A DNA stretch of 64,000 bases. Origin: Archivesica marissinica. Its lineage: Eukaryota > Mollusca > Bivalvia > Venerida > Vesicomyidae. Under the pieces are notes generated by a model. That model searched no databases. It saw only the letters and a program-made list of their open reading frames with translations, and was not told where the DNA came from. The stretch is taken from positions 50,517,833-50,581,832 of the forward strand of contig CM026404.1 in assembly GCA_014843695.1 (NCBI GenBank), in the 5' to 3' direction. Positions 23,575 through 36,421 of the stretch are shown here, one piece after another (the stretch's first letter is position 1; every line of letters begins with the position of its first letter). The translations under genes and the position numbers were made by a program.

Positions 23575-26020
23575 CAAGAGTTTGTACCCTGAGGCTAGGA
23601 ACACGATCAAGAGTTCATACCCTGAGGCTAGGAACACGATCAAGAGTTCATACCCTGAGGCTAGGAACACGATCAAGAGTTCATACCCTGAGGCTAGGAT
23701 CCAGAACAAGAGTTTGTACCCTGAGGCTAGGAACACGATCAAGAGTTCATACCCTGAGGCTAGGAACACGATCAAGAGTTTGTACCCTGAGGCTAGGAAC
23801 ACGATCAAGAGTTTGTACCCTGAGGCTAGGAACACGATCAAGAGTTCATACCCTGAGGCTAGGATCCAGAACAAGAGTTTGTACCCTGAGGCTAGGAACA
23901 CGATCAAGAGTTCATACCCTGAGGCTAGGAACACGATCAAGAGTTTGTACCCTGAGGCTAGGAACACGATCAAGAGTTTGTACCCTGAGGCTAGGAACAT
24001 GATCAAGAGTTTGTACCCTGAGGCTAGGATCCAGAACAAGAGTTTGTACCCTGAGGCTAGGAACACGATCAAGAGTTCATACCCTGAGGCTAGGAACACG
24101 ATCAAGAGTTTGTACCCTGAGGCTAGGGACATGATCAAGAGTTTGTACCCTGAGGCTAGGGACATGATCAAGAGTTTGTACCCTGAGGCTAGGATCCCGA
24201 TCAAGAGTTTGTACCCTGAGGCTAGGAACACGATCAAGAGTTTGTACCCTGAGGCTAGGGACATGATCAAGAGTGTGTACCCTGAGGCTAGGGACATGAT
24301 CAAGAGTTTGTACCCTGAGGCTAGGATCCCGATCAATAGTTTGTACCCTGAGGCTAGGAACACGATAAAGAGTTTGTACCCTGAGGCTAGGATCCAGAAC
24401 AAGAGTTTGTACCCTGAGGCTAGGATCCAGAACAAGAGTTTGTACCCTGAGGCTAGGAACATGATCAAGAGTTCATACCCTGAGGATAGGGACACGATCA
24501 AGAGTTTGTACCCTGAGGCTAGGACAGATCAAGAGTTCTACCCTGAGGCTAGGGACACGATCAAGAGTTTGTACCCTGAGGCTAGGAACATGATCAAGAG
24601 TTTGTACCCTGAGGCTAGGAACACGATCAAGAGTTTGTACCCTGAGGCTAGGAACCCGATCAAGAGTTTGTACCCTGAGGCTAGGAACACGATCAAGAGT
24701 TTGTACCCTGAGGCTAGGAACCTGATCAAGAGTTTGTACCCTGAGGCTAGGAACACGATCAAGAGTTTGTACCCTGAGGCTAGGATCCAGAACAAGAGTT
24801 TGTACCCTGAGGCTAGGAACATGATCAAGAGTTTGTACCCTGAGGCTAGGATCCAGAACAAGAGTTTGTACCCTGAGGCTAGGAACACGATCAAGAGTTT
24901 GTACCCTGAGGCTAGGAACATGATCAAGAGTTTGTACCCTGAGGCTAGGAACACGATCAAGAGTTTGTAACCTGAGGCTAGGGACATGATCAAGAGTTTG
25001 TACCCTGAGGCTAGGGACATGATCAAGAGTGTGTACCCTGAGGCTAGGGACATGATCAAGAGTTTGTACCCTGAGGCTAGGATCCCGATCAAGAGTTTGT
25101 ACCCTGAGGCTAGGAACACGATCAAGAGTTTGTACCCTGAGGCTAGGATCCAGAACAAGAGTTTGTACCCTGAGGCTAGGATCCAGAACAAGAGTTTGTA
25201 CCCTGAGGCTAGGAACATGATCAAGAGTTCGTACCCTGAGGCTAGGGACATGATCAAGAGTTTGTACCCTGAGGCTAGGGACATGATCAAGAGTTTGTAC
25301 CCTGAGGCTTCTGAGGCTAGGGACATGATCAAGAGTTTGTACCCTGAGGCTAGGAACATGATCAAGAGTTTGTACCCTGAGGCTAGGAACACGATCAAGA
25401 GTTTGTACCCTGAGGCTAGGAACACGATCAAGAGTTTGTACCCTGAGGCTAGGAACACGATCAAGAGTTTGTACCCTGAGGCTAGGAACCCGATCAAGAG
25501 TTTGTACCCTGAGGCTAGGATCCAGAACAAGAGTTTGTACCCTGAGGCTAGGAACACGATCAAGAGTTTGTACCCTGAGGCTAGGATCCAGAACAAGAGT
25601 TTGTACCCTGAGGCTAGGATCCAGAACAAGAGTTTGTACCCTGAGGCTAGGATCCAGAACAAGAGTTTGTACCCTGAGGCTAGGATCCAGAACAAGAGTT
25701 TGTACCCTGAGGCTAGGATCCAGAACAAGAGTTTGTACCCTGAGGCTAGGATCCCGATCAAGAGTTCGTACTCTGAGGCTAGGGACATGATCAAGAGTTC
25801 GTACCCTGAGGCTAGGATCCCGATCAAGAGTTTGTACCCTGAGGCTAGGGACATGATCAAGAGTTTGTACCCTGAGGCTAGGGACATGATCAAGAGTGTG
25901 TACCCTGAGGCTAAGGACATGATCAAGAGTTTGTACCCTGAGGCTAGGAACATGATCAAGAGTTTGTACCCTGAGGCTAGGGACATGATCAAGAGTTTGT
26001 ACCCTGAGGCTAGGATTACA
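23575..26020. repeat. Tandem array 7, 33-bp unit
   Basis: About 74 copies of GTTTGTACCCTGAGGCTAGG plus AACACGATCAAGA, with AACATG, GACATG, ATCCCG and ATCCAGAAC variants. Because 33 is a multiple of three and units lack stops, it is open for hundreds of codons on both strands (for example SLYPEARNTIK repeats). It lies in the intron between visible exons 1 and 2 of the minus-strand gene and is not considered coding. Confidence 0.97.
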
Positions 26021-26169
26021 TGTTAATGCAGTAGGAGAATAATAGAGCAAAAACAACGTAGAGTTGTTTCATTTAAAGGTGTTCCTAGGGCATGGACCGA
26101 GGTATGCGAGCCTAGTTGTTTGATGGGCAGGGGGGTGGGGGTGGTTATAGGTTGTAAGCTAGCACTTAC

Positions 26170-26339
26170 CAGCATTGATAGAGCTGGAATAATGAAGATA
26201 TTTCCATTGTCTGTCTGAACCAGTAGCCAGGTGACTGTAGGATCGAAACACATTGATGAGATTGGATGATCTGGTGGCCATGGCAACTGCTTGACAACCG
26301 GTTGACAACCAGAACAGCTGTACTGTAAAACTACAAATC
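26170..26339 (-). CDS. Unidentified propeller-like protein, exon 1 of 6 visible
   Basis: First readable coding exon of a minus-strand gene; earlier exons lie upstream and were not found. It is bounded by a good acceptor (TTTTTTCAG) at its 5' side and a donor CTG|GTAAGT at 26169. The exon enters with two bases completing a split codon, then reads 56 codons and leaves in phase 0. The protein begins FVVLQYSCSGC and holds ISSMCFDPTVTWLLVQTDNG followed by IFIIPALSML. The alternation of a hydrophobic strand, a D/N-G turn and another strand resembles blades of a WD40-like or other beta-propeller, but I do not recognise the family. The 5' exon must end with one base of a codon. Intron phases linking this exon to the next five agree without exception, which is the main reason to believe the model. 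Confidence 0.72.
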
Positions 26340-26645
26340 CTGAAAAAAATAAGGAATAGACAAAACTCAAATAAAGTGACAGAGCGGTCCGGTTTGTTAT
26401 TGCTAACTGACCTCATAATATTTCATCTTATGGCTATAATGATGTTATGATTTTGTCCTGTATCACTACTTTATTATAAAGTCTTCATCTATTTCTACCG
26501 TATACTGCCAGATTTTGACTGGACTTTTTTAGGGACACACTCAATCCCGATGTAACCCACACAGGCAATGTGAAATGGAAGTGCCTAAAGTATCGCTGTG
26601 GCATCGGAAATGACATAATCAAAACATATCATATACTTTATAAAC

Positions 26646-29600
26646 AAGTAGCACACAACAGAACACTTAATGATGCCCAAGCAGCACACAACAGAACACT
26701 TAATGATGTCCAAGTAGCACACAACAGAACACTTAATGATGTCCAAGCAGCACACAACAGAACACTTAATGATGTCCAAGTAGCACACAACAGAACACTT
26801 AATGATGTCCAAGTAGCACACAACAGAACACTTAATGATGTCCAAGCAGCACACAACAGAACACTTAATGATGCCCAAGCAGCACACAACAGAACATTTA
26901 ATGATGTCCAAGCAGCACACAACAGAACACTTAATGATGTCCAAGCAGCACACAACAGAACACTTAATGATTCCAAGCAGCACACAACAGAACACTTAAT
27001 GATGTCCAAGTAGCACACAACAGAACACTTAATGATGTCCAAGCAGCACACAACAGAACACTTACTGATGTCCAAGCAGCACACAACAGACACTTAATGA
27101 TGTCCAAGCAGCACACAACAGAACACTTAATGATGTCCAAGCAGCACACAACAGAACACTTAATGATGTCCAAGCAGCACACAACAGAACACTTACTGAT
27201 GTCCAAGCAGCACACAACAGAACACTTAATGATGTCCAAGCAGCACACAACAGAACACTTAATGATGTCCAAGCAGCACACAACAGACCACTTAATGATG
27301 TCCAAGCAGCACACAACAGAACACTTACTGATGTCCAAGCAGCACACAACAGACCACTTAATGATGTCCAAGCAGCACACAACAGAACACTTACTGATGT
27401 CCAAGCAGCACACAACAGACCACTTAATGATGTCCAAGCAGCACACAACAGAACACTTACTGATGTCCAAGCAGCACACAACAGACCACTTAATGATGTC
27501 CAAGCAGCACACAACAGAACACTTACTGATGTCCAAGCAGCACACAACAGAACACTTAATGATGTCCAAGCAGCACACAACAGAACACTTAATGATGTCC
27601 AAGCAGCACACAACAGAACACTTAATGATGTCCAAGCAGCACACAACAGAACACTTAATGATGTCCAAGCAGCACACAACAGAACACTTAATGATGTCCA
27701 AGCAGCACACAACAGAACACTTAATGATGTCCAAGCAGCACACAACAGAACACTTAATGATGTCCAAGCAGCACACAACAGAACACTTAATGATGTCCAA
27801 GCAGCACACAACAGAACACTTAATGATGTCCAAGCAGCACACAACAGAACACTTAATGATGTCCAAGCAGCACACAACAGAACACTTAATGATGTCCAAG
27901 CAGCACACAACAGAACACTTAATGATGTCCAAGCAGCACACAACAGAACACTTAATGATGTCCAAGCAGACAACAAACACTTATGATGTCCAAGCAGACA
28001 CAACAGAACACTTAATGATGTCCAAGCAGCACACAACAGAACACTTAATGATGTCCAAGCAGCACACAACAGAACACTTAATGATGTCCAAGCAGCACAC
28101 AACAGAACACTTAATGATGTCCAAGTAGCACACACCAGAACACTTAATGATGTCCAAGCAGCACACAACAGAACACTTAGTGTTGTCCAAGCAGCTCACA
28201 ACATAACACAACACAACACTTAGCAATGTCCAAGTAGCACACAACAGAACACTTAATGATGTCCAAGTAGCACACAACAGAACACTTAATGATGTCCAAG
28301 TAGCACACAACAGAACACTTAATGATGTCCAAGCAGCACACAACAGAACACTTAATGATGCCCAAGCAGCACACAACAGAACATTTAATGGTGTCCAAGC
28401 AGGACACAACAGAACACTTAATGATGTCCAAGCAGCACACACCAGAACACTTAATGATGTCCAAGTAGCACACAACAGAACACTTAATGATGTCCAAGCA
28501 GCACACAACAGAACACTTAATGAGGTCCAAGTAGCACACAACAGAACATTTAATGATTTCCAAGTAGCACACAACAGAACACTTAATGATTTCCAAGTAG
28601 CACACAACAGAACATTTAATGATGCCCAAGCAGCACACAACAGAACACTTAATGATGTCCAAGTAGCACACAACAGAACACTTAATGATGTCCAAGCAGC
28701 ACACAACAGAACACTTAATGATGTCCAAGCAGCACACAACAGAACACTTAAATGATGTCCAAGTAGCACACAACACTTAATGATGTCCAAGTAGCACACA
28801 ACACTTAATGATGTCCAAGTAGCACACAACAGAACACTTAATGATGTCCATGCAGCACACAACACACCACTTAATGGTGTCCAAGCAGGACACAACAGAA
28901 CACTTAATGATGTCCAAGCAGCACACAACAGAACACTTAATGATGTCCAAGCAGCACACAACAGAACACTTAATGATATCCAAGTAGCACACAACAGAAC
29001 ACTTAATGATGTCCAAGTAGCACACAACAGAACACTTAATGATGTCCAAGCAGCACACAACAGAACACTTAATGATGCCCAAGCAGCACACAACAGAACA
29101 CTTAATGATGTCCAAGCAGCACACAACAGAACATTTAATGATGTCCAAGTAGCACACAACAGAACACTTAATGATGTCCAAGCAGCACACAACAGAACAC
29201 TTAATGATGCCCAAGCAGCACACAACAGAACACTTAGCAATGTCCAAGCAGCACACAACAGAACACTTAGCAATGTCCAAGTAGCACACAACAGAACACT
29301 TAATGATGCCCAAGCAGCACACAACAGAACACTTAATGATGTCCAAGTAGCACACAACAGACCACTTAATGATGTCCAAGCAGCACACAACAGAACACTT
29401 ACTGATGTCCAAGCAGCACACAACAGACCACTTAATGATGTCCAAGCAGCACACAACAGAACACTTACTGATGTCCAAGCAGCACACAACAGACCACTTA
29501 ATGATGTCCAAGCAGCACACAACAGAACACTTAATGATGTCCAAGCAGCACACAACAGAACACTTAATGATGTCCAAGCAGCACACAACAGAACACTTAA

Positions 29601-30897
29601 TGATGTCCAAGCAGCACACAACAGAACACTTAATGATGTCCAAGAGCACACAACAGAACACTTACTGATGTCCAAGCAGCACACAACAGAACACTTAATG
29701 ATGTCCAAGCAGCACACAACAGAACACTTAATGATGTCCAAGCAGCACACAACAGAACACTTACTGATGTCCAAGCAGCACACAACAGAACACTTAATGA
29801 TGTCCAAGCAGCACACAACAGAACACTTAATGATGTCCAAGCAGCACACAACAGAACACTTAATGATGTCCAAGCAGCACACAACAGAACACTTAATGAT
29901 GTCCAAGTAGCACACAACAGAACACTTAATGATGTCCAAGCAGCACACAACAGAACACTTAATGATGTCCAAGCAGCACACAACAGAACACTTAATGATG
30001 TCCAAGCAGCACACAACAGAACACTTAATGATGTCCAAGCAGCACACAACAGAACACTTAATGATGTCCAAGCAGCACACAACAGAACACTTAATGATGT
30101 CCAAGCAGCACACAACAGAACACTTACTGATGTCCAAGCAGCACACAACAGAACACTTAATGATGTCCAAGCAGCACACAACAGAACACTTAATGATGTC
30201 CAAGTAGCACACAACAGAACACTTAGTGATGTCCAAGCAGCACACAACAGAACACTTAATGATGTCCAAGCAGCACACAACAGAACACTTAATGATGTCC
30301 AAGCAGGACACAACAGAACACTTAATGATGTCCAAGCAGGACACAACAGAACACTTAATGATGTCCAAGCAGCACACAACAGAACACTTAATGATGTCCA
30401 AGTAGCACACAACACTTAATGATGTCCAAGCAGCACACAACAGAACACTTAATGATGTCCAAGCAGGACACAACAGAACACTTAATGATGTCCAAGCAGG
30501 ACACAACAGAACACTTAATGATGTCCAAGCAGCACACAACAGAACACTTAATGATGTCCAAGCAGCACACAACAGAACACTTAATGATGTCCAAGCAGCA
30601 CACAACAGAACACTTAATGAGGTCCAAGCAGCACACAACAGAACACTTAATGAGGTCCAAGCAGCACACAACAGAACATTTAATGATGTCCAAGTAGCAC
30701 ACAACAGAACACTTAATGATGTCCAAGCAGCACACAACAGAACACTTAATGATGTCCAAGCAGCACACACCAGAACACTTAATGATGCCCAAGCAGCACA
30801 CAACAGAACACTTAATGAGGTCCAAGCAGCACACAACAGAACATTTAATGATGTCCAAGTAGCACACAACAGAACACTTAATGATGTCCAAGTAGCA
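26646..30897. repeat. Tandem array 8, 33-bp unit
   Basis: About 129 copies of AACACTTAATGATGTCCAAG plus CAGCACACAACAG. A 66-bp dimer alternating CCACTTAATG and ACACTTACTG variants is tandemly repeated near 27.28-27.55 kb and again near 29.36-29.51 kb. Open frames up to 962 codons are repeat by-products with CAAWTSLSVLL or CSVVCCLDIIK units. Confidence 0.97.
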
Positions 30898-30917
30898 CAT
30901 TTTGTATTTGTAATCAG

Positions 30918-31346
30918 GAGTTACTTGCAATGGATGTGAGTTACTTGCAATGGATGCGAGTTACTTGCAATGGATGTGAGTTACTTGCAATGGATGGGAG
31001 ATACTTGCAATGGATGAGAGTTACTTGCAATGGATGTGAGTTACTTGCAATGGATGTGAGTTACTTGCAATGGATGAGAGTTACTTTAATGGATGAGAGT
31101 TACTTGCAATGGATGCGAGTTACTTGCAATGGATGTGAGTTACTTGCAATGGATGAGAGATACTTGCAATGGTTGAGAGTTACTTGCAATGGATGTGAGT
31201 TACTTGCAATGGATGTGAGTTACTTTAATGGATGAGAGTTACTTGCAATGGATGAGAGTTACTAGCAATGGATGTGAGTTACTTTAATGGATGTGAGTTA
31301 CTTGCAATGGATGTGAGTTACTTTAATGGATGAGAGTTACTTGCAT
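30918..31346. repeat. Tandem array 9, 20-bp unit
   Basis: About 21 copies of GAGTTACTTGCAATGGATGT. Variants lack GCAA (ACTTTAATGG), giving 17-bp units. It starts directly after array 8. Confidence 0.95.
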
Positions 31347-31495
31347 CCATGTAAGCTATTAGAGATCCTCATTAAAAGGAAGTTTGCTCCCAGTCGGTTC
31401 TGGTGAACTCAGTAACATTCTAGATCGTCCGAGCTTGAATCATAATTTAAACAGTTAATCATCTGTATAAAGAAGGGATCTTAGTTGTACAGTTC

Positions 31496-31905
31496 AACAG
31501 ACGGATCATGCTGGAATGGTAATCCAGTGATCGCAGGTTCGATCCCCCGTCTGACCCTAACAAAATTAACAGTCTTTCAGATGGGACTTTAAACAGAGGT
31601 CTCGTGTCGGTGCTTTACACCGTGCACGTAAAAGAATCAGAGGAGACTCTGGAATGGGTCTCTGTCTGTATCATTGCACTATCCTCCAAAAATCTAAAAT
31701 GACTAATCTCTTGGTTTAAACATATTTATTCGTCATAATATACACACTATACATATACATAATTTACACAAATATATTTGCAATGACTAGTGGATTGAAT
31801 TGGAACCTATAATAGCTTAGAGACTAATCTCTTCAGGAAGCGTCGCTCATATGGGTAAAAGGTAGCGACGATAAATAAACGTAAAACACACACACAATAC
31901 AGTAC
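31496..31905 (+). repeat. SINE family A, copy 3, interrupted
   Basis: Plus-strand copy with B box GGTTCGATCCCCCGTCTGAC, body and full tail GGTAGCGACGATAAATAAAC. The A-box part of the head is deleted. The body is split by a 109-bp insertion flanked by GACTAATCTCTT on both sides. Confidence 0.85.
31713..31821. mobile_element. 109-bp insertion with 12-bp target duplication
   Basis: It begins GGTTTAAACATATTTATTCG and is flanked by identical GACTAATCTCTT at 31701-31712 and 31822-31833. The duplicated host sequence shows it inserted into an existing family A SINE. The start resembles the insertion at about 41.73 kb in PRDX5 intron 1. It is probably the reversed 3' end of a retroelement. Confidence 0.7.
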
Positions 31906-33400
31906 ACGGATTGCTGCAGTATTGTTTACCCTATTGTGAATATATTATTCCTCTAGGGATCTGGAATTACTGAACTGGCACACTATGTGCGGTCTTAGAT
32001 TGGGGTGGCGCCGGTTGGGTGGGGTTGGGATAGGTGTCCCCTCCTGTCTTCAAGATTTTTTGGGAAGTTATGATATAATAGGTGGAGTTTGCAGGATTCC
32101 ATTTTCAAATCCATAATTTATCATTTGGAATTATGATATGCTTATCGATACTAGATATATAGTAATTCAAATAAAATTCTTCATTTAAAGCTGTTTGGGT
32201 ATTTTAGCAAGAGCCAGATACAAGCAGATATTTTTATTATTTCTACATAAGTTTTAGAGATATATGACATACAAGTTTGATTTTTATTTACGGGTAAATT
32301 GGGTAAAATTGACATCACTTTGTCGGCAATAAAAACCTAACAATTCAATTTAAAAATGTTTCTATATTTCTTTTCGCCGTTGTTTGGTGAATATTTTTTT
32401 GTTTGTTTTTGCCGTTACTCACCAAATTATTGGGGCGGCGACTGCCCTGCAAAACTGCGGATAACGATGTTTTTACTACTGCTGTGCGGTATTATCGGTA
32501 TACCGATATATTACGATATTTTACAAAAATATATAATATCATCCACCGATACGTAAGAGACTCGTAGTTGATACAAGTAGCTTAGTATTAAACTAATATC
32601 ATGACGTAAATCTATAACGTGTTCCTGCAATTATCTGCCAAAACATTGTATAGCAGAATACCAGTACTCTGTAATATTAGTAGTGTTAACGTTAAGCTGG
32701 GAACCACGGCCACCGGGTAACCGAGGAAAACAATAATGGCAGGCGATTTTGAGATCGTAAAAAAATAAGCGAGGAAAAGCATCAGTAAGGTATGTAACAC
32801 AACAAAGGCTCAAAGAAAAGCATGTTGATGTTTTAATATTCTTAAAAATGAACATGGCATAACGTTAGTCTATACAAATTTATTTTAGCTCGATTGCGAA
32901 ACAAGTTCTTACAACTTATATTAATCACTCTCGAGACCTCATTTCTGATGGAATCCATCGCCACGAGGGAGAGAGAAGAAGCAACGTGGAAATGATATGC
33001 CTTGCCTAAGGGCACAAGTTTAACGGCTCCAGCGGAATTGGAACTCCGGACCTTTCAATGTTAATGTTTGAATTTGTTGTAGCAATGCAATTATACGTGA
33101 ACAAATGCATTTGATTTGTTTTTTGCGATGTAATATCGCTTTAAAGAATGTTGTCATTGTACGTCAATCCTTCTTTAAGGCATAGTTACTTAGTTAGCAT
33201 GATTTTGTTCTAATCCTATATATAAGACTTCTACATATTTATTTTTTCGATCTGTTATTTCGAGAATGCCTTGATAGTGTAAAATGTACATTTTTCAAGT
33301 CTAAATACTTGGACTAGATTTTGTTCATGAGTTTGAAACTGTTTGAGCCCCTCGAGGACCATCATTATATAGCATGCATTGGCACAGTCCGTGTGTCAGT
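31906..33400. other. Intergenic, one possible SINE remnant
   Basis: No convincing exon. At about 32.93-33.06 kb a segment with GCCTTGCCTAAGGGCACAAG and GAACTCCGGACCTTT looks like a decayed tRNA-related repeat on the minus strand. The rest is AT-rich. Confidence 0.35.
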
Positions 33401-33610
33401 GTGGCGTCCGTGGTCCAGTGGTAGAGCGTCTGATTTGGAATCGAACGGTCCCGGGTTCGATACTCGGTCAGGCCACGTATGTAGTGTCATTGAGCAAGGC
33501 ACCTCACACACGTTGCTTAGTACTGGTTAATCGCTTAGGTCGGCTAAGCCTGCCCAGGAAAACATGTCTAAGTCCCCGAGAGGGGTTTGACATTAAAGGA
33601 ACATACATAC
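33401..33610 (+). repeat. SINE family C, copy 1
   Basis: A tRNA-Pro-like head: TGGTCCAGTGGTAGAGCG (A box), anticodon-like loop TTTGGAA, and GTCCCGGGTTCGATACTCGG (B box and T arm). GTGGC and GCCAC at the two ends of the head can pair. The body has CTGGTTAATCGCTTAGGTCG and the tail GAGGGGTTTGACATTAAAGG. Confidence 0.8.
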
Positions 33611-34862
33611 ACAGAAATGGAATAATATATTATGATACATATCTCAATACATTCTCCTGTATCGCAATATATCGCGATACGCTTTTCCTGGGTGATACCC
33701 AGCACTAGTTTTTACCATTTGAACAACTGACAGCTAACAGACTGGATTCTCCATGTTGTCTCCATGCATAACTGTCAATAGTTACCGGATTGACATCATT
33801 TTTTACTGACAACAATCTGACAAGCTTGAAAAGTGTATACATTTGTTTGTTTTACTCCAAGTTATCAATCGTGTCGCATGAAAACAAGTTATCAAAGACA
33901 GTTATCAGTCTTGTCACATGAACAGTAAACACAATTCAGCCCTCATTAGTGAGCCCTCATTTGCAGCAAACAATAAATATTTCCAGCAAACACTAATGAT
34001 ACGATCATTAAATTAAGAAACGGCTATATTAGCTTTTTTGCGCACAGTTAAACTGTTAAATTCACAAGCACAAGACACATTTGGGCCTATGGTCATATAT
34101 TAAGTAATGTAAACATTACTTACCTACATTACCTACTATCTATATGACTATAGGGCAACACAAATTGTTAAATTACAGTTTTACGAGACGGGCGATAACT
34201 CTTCACATTCCGGTTCTTAATGTTTGCTGGAAATAAATGGTGGCCACTGTTGGCGGCTGGCTTGTGTTTATCTACCTCCTTTCTAAGTTTCACGATATTC
34301 AATTTAAAACAGTATACACCGTATTGCAGTAATCGGGCTTGATTTAAATTAAAATTTACTTCCCGATTACTGACGGTGATTCCCGATCACGTGGTCAGTG
34401 TTCTCGATCTATATCTACATGTATGCCTATATTACTCCCAGCACTCTAGACTGCTAACATGAACCAAGATAGACTGGACATCAATCAAAAATATTCTGAT
34501 GCTGAGTTATTTCTGGGAGGCGCTCGTCAGGGACATTTGTCAAAAATCTCATTCAGCGAGACAGAGAGTGTTAAATGTTAAAAAGAATTACATACTACGG
34601 TTAAATGGGACATTAGTATTACATGTATAAGTGGTACAATCGCACAGCAGAAATGGTTACGATTGAGCTGAATTGTATACATATGGGGGGGACACTGACG
34701 GGACTAGCTATGGACATAAGTTAGCCAGGTTCCTTATAACTGTTAGATGGTCGTGGTCGACGTGTATCAAGTTATTTATGATTTGGAATAGGTATAAATA
34801 TGACTAATGAAGTGTTTGCCAGTCTTGGGAATTAATCATTTTATTTTCACAGCTTGCATAGT
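33611..34862. other. Intergenic, nothing certain
   Basis: A 31-codon plus-strand frame at 34237-34332 (MVATVGGWLVFIYLLSKF...) has a membrane-like stretch but no supporting context. No array or transposon end was recognised. Confidence 0.35.
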
Positions 34863-35070
34863 GTGGCGTCCGTGGTCCAGTGGTAGAGCGTCGGATTTGG
34901 AATCGAACGGTCCCGGGTTCGATACTCGGTCAGGCCACGTATGTAGTGTCATTGAGCAAGGCACCTCACACACGTTGCTTAGTACTGGTTAATCGCTTAG
35001 GTCGGCTAAGCCTGCCCAGGAAAACATGTATAAGTCCCCGCAAGGGGTTTGACATTAAAGGAACATACAT
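34863..35070 (+). repeat. SINE family C, copy 2
   Basis: Nearly identical to copy 1 (I counted four or five differences in about 208 bases), which points to recent activity. It ends GGGGTTTGACATTAAAGGAA CATACAT. Confidence 0.82.
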
Positions 35071-35221
35071 TATAATAGTCATTGCAGATAGGCCCTATAG
35101 CGTGAATCTGATCGTTGCATTCCCCCCTGCTTTATATTTAACAGACTTTTGCCAGGGTGCCAGGTGGTTGAGCAATACGAGTTGAGGACGAAAATATGTG
35201 TTATAAGTGTGATTAAACTAT

Positions 35222-35740
35222 ATGGACAAGCCCCAGTCCAAATGTTCTAGAGCATACATGCAGGTCGCTTTGTATGGTGTGTGCATCGGAAGGGATTTTA
35301 CTATGAGATATATTGTCATCTGCAAACAGTCTAGCTTTACGTTTGATGGGTTCTGGGAGGTCGTTTGTATAGGCTGTGACTAGGCACGGTCATAAAACAG
35401 CATTACAGGACACCGAAGATGACAGGTAGTGTATCTAAAGTGCAGCCATCCACAACTACTCGTTGGAATCGGCCCATTATGAATTACTTAAATTACAGGG
35501 GATGGAGGCCCAGTTATTTAAGATTGTAATTCAGTTGGTTGTGATCAACTTTGTCAGACGCTTTACTATAATCCATATCAAATCACATGTTTTCACAGTT
35601 GTAATATACCTCTTGTGTGAAGTTGATTAGCTGAGATTCACAACTATTTTTGATCTAAAGCCAGGTTGGAATTTGCTTAGGAGGTTATTACATGTATTAT
35701 CGAACTGAGTCGTGATGCTGACAACCAAAATAGTCTTTAA
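35222..35740 (-). pseudogene. LINE reverse transcriptase relic 1
   Basis: Minus-strand translation with several frameshifts and stops gives recognisable reverse transcriptase pieces in order: FRSK with ESQLINFTQEVYYNCEN, MDYSKASDKVDHNQLNY, RVVVDGCTLDTLPV, then LPEPIKRKARLFADDN. The last includes FADD, the catalytic motif of non-LTR elements (codons at about 35315-35326). The order and spacing fit a CR1- or Jockey-like LINE. It is inactive. Confidence 0.8.
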
Positions 35741-36131
35741 CGCCATACGCCTTCGACTGATAGTGCTACGTTGGCATCTCGGGTGCTGACTCTATTGAAG
35801 CAACTATTTTTTTTCAGATTACACAATCTATGCAATCTATTTAGACACCCACATAGAAATGGCATGTTGAACTTGTTCAGATATATCGGGATACACCGAT
35901 GAACTCGATTTCACAGGGATCACCTTCCCAGTTAATACCACGGAAGAAATCCCCAAATTTAAATAGCAGAACAACATCTCTATGGGTGTTTTCAGTGATG
36001 AGGATGATGAACACCAAACACGTGACCAAACATCGCTATGACAGACATGTCAGCTCGTTACTGTTCCCGGATAACCACAAGTCCCATTACTGAGTGATTA
36101 AGGCCATTAGTGACTGTTTGACGTGTTGTGT

Positions 36132-36421
36132 GTTTTTACGTTTATTTATCGTCGCTACCGGTTGCCCATATGAGCGATGCCTCCTGAAGAGATTAGTTAT
36201 TTTAGATTTTTGGAGGATAGTGCAATGATACAGAGAGAGACGCATTCCAGAGTCTCCTCTGGTTCTTTTACGTGCACGGTGTAAAGCACCGACACGAGAC
36301 CTCGGTTTAACGTCCCATCTGAAAGACTGTTAATTTTATTAGGGTCAGGCGAGGGATCGAACCTGCGATCCCTGGATTACCAGTCCAGCGTGTTACCACT
36401 GGACTACATATCCGTCTATAG
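36132..36421 (-). repeat. SINE family A, copy 4 (full length)
   Basis: The best complete copy, about 290 bp: tail TTTATTTATCGTCGCTACCG, body, and a head with intact A box (TAGTCCAGTGGTAACACG on the minus strand) and B box (GGTTCGATCCCTCG). Confidence 0.88.

Noticed and set aside
23537..24970. A 477-codon SLYPEARNTIK repeat frame
   Set aside because: It is a 33-bp minisatellite inside an intron of the minus-strand gene. It is open on both strands, with no splice or start context beyond a chance ATG.
27981..30869. A 962-codon open frame on the minus strand
   Set aside because: It is entirely 33-bp repeat units with CAAWTSLSVLL and CSVVCCLDIIK repeats. Other frames and the opposite strand are also open, and frames shift where units lose bases.
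32735..32767. A short ATG frame MAGDFEI followed by GTAAAA as a first exon of a new gene
   Set aside because: It stops after ten codons, the donor is poor, and no second exon could be linked.
33401..33475. A functional tRNA-Pro gene
   Set aside because: The head is part of a two-copy SINE with attached body and LINE-like tail, and the acceptor and T stems do not form a standard 7-bp plus 5-bp pairing.
34237..34332. A 31-codon plus-strand frame with a membrane-like stretch
   Set aside because: No homology, splice partner or promoter is evident. The length is expected by chance in this composition.
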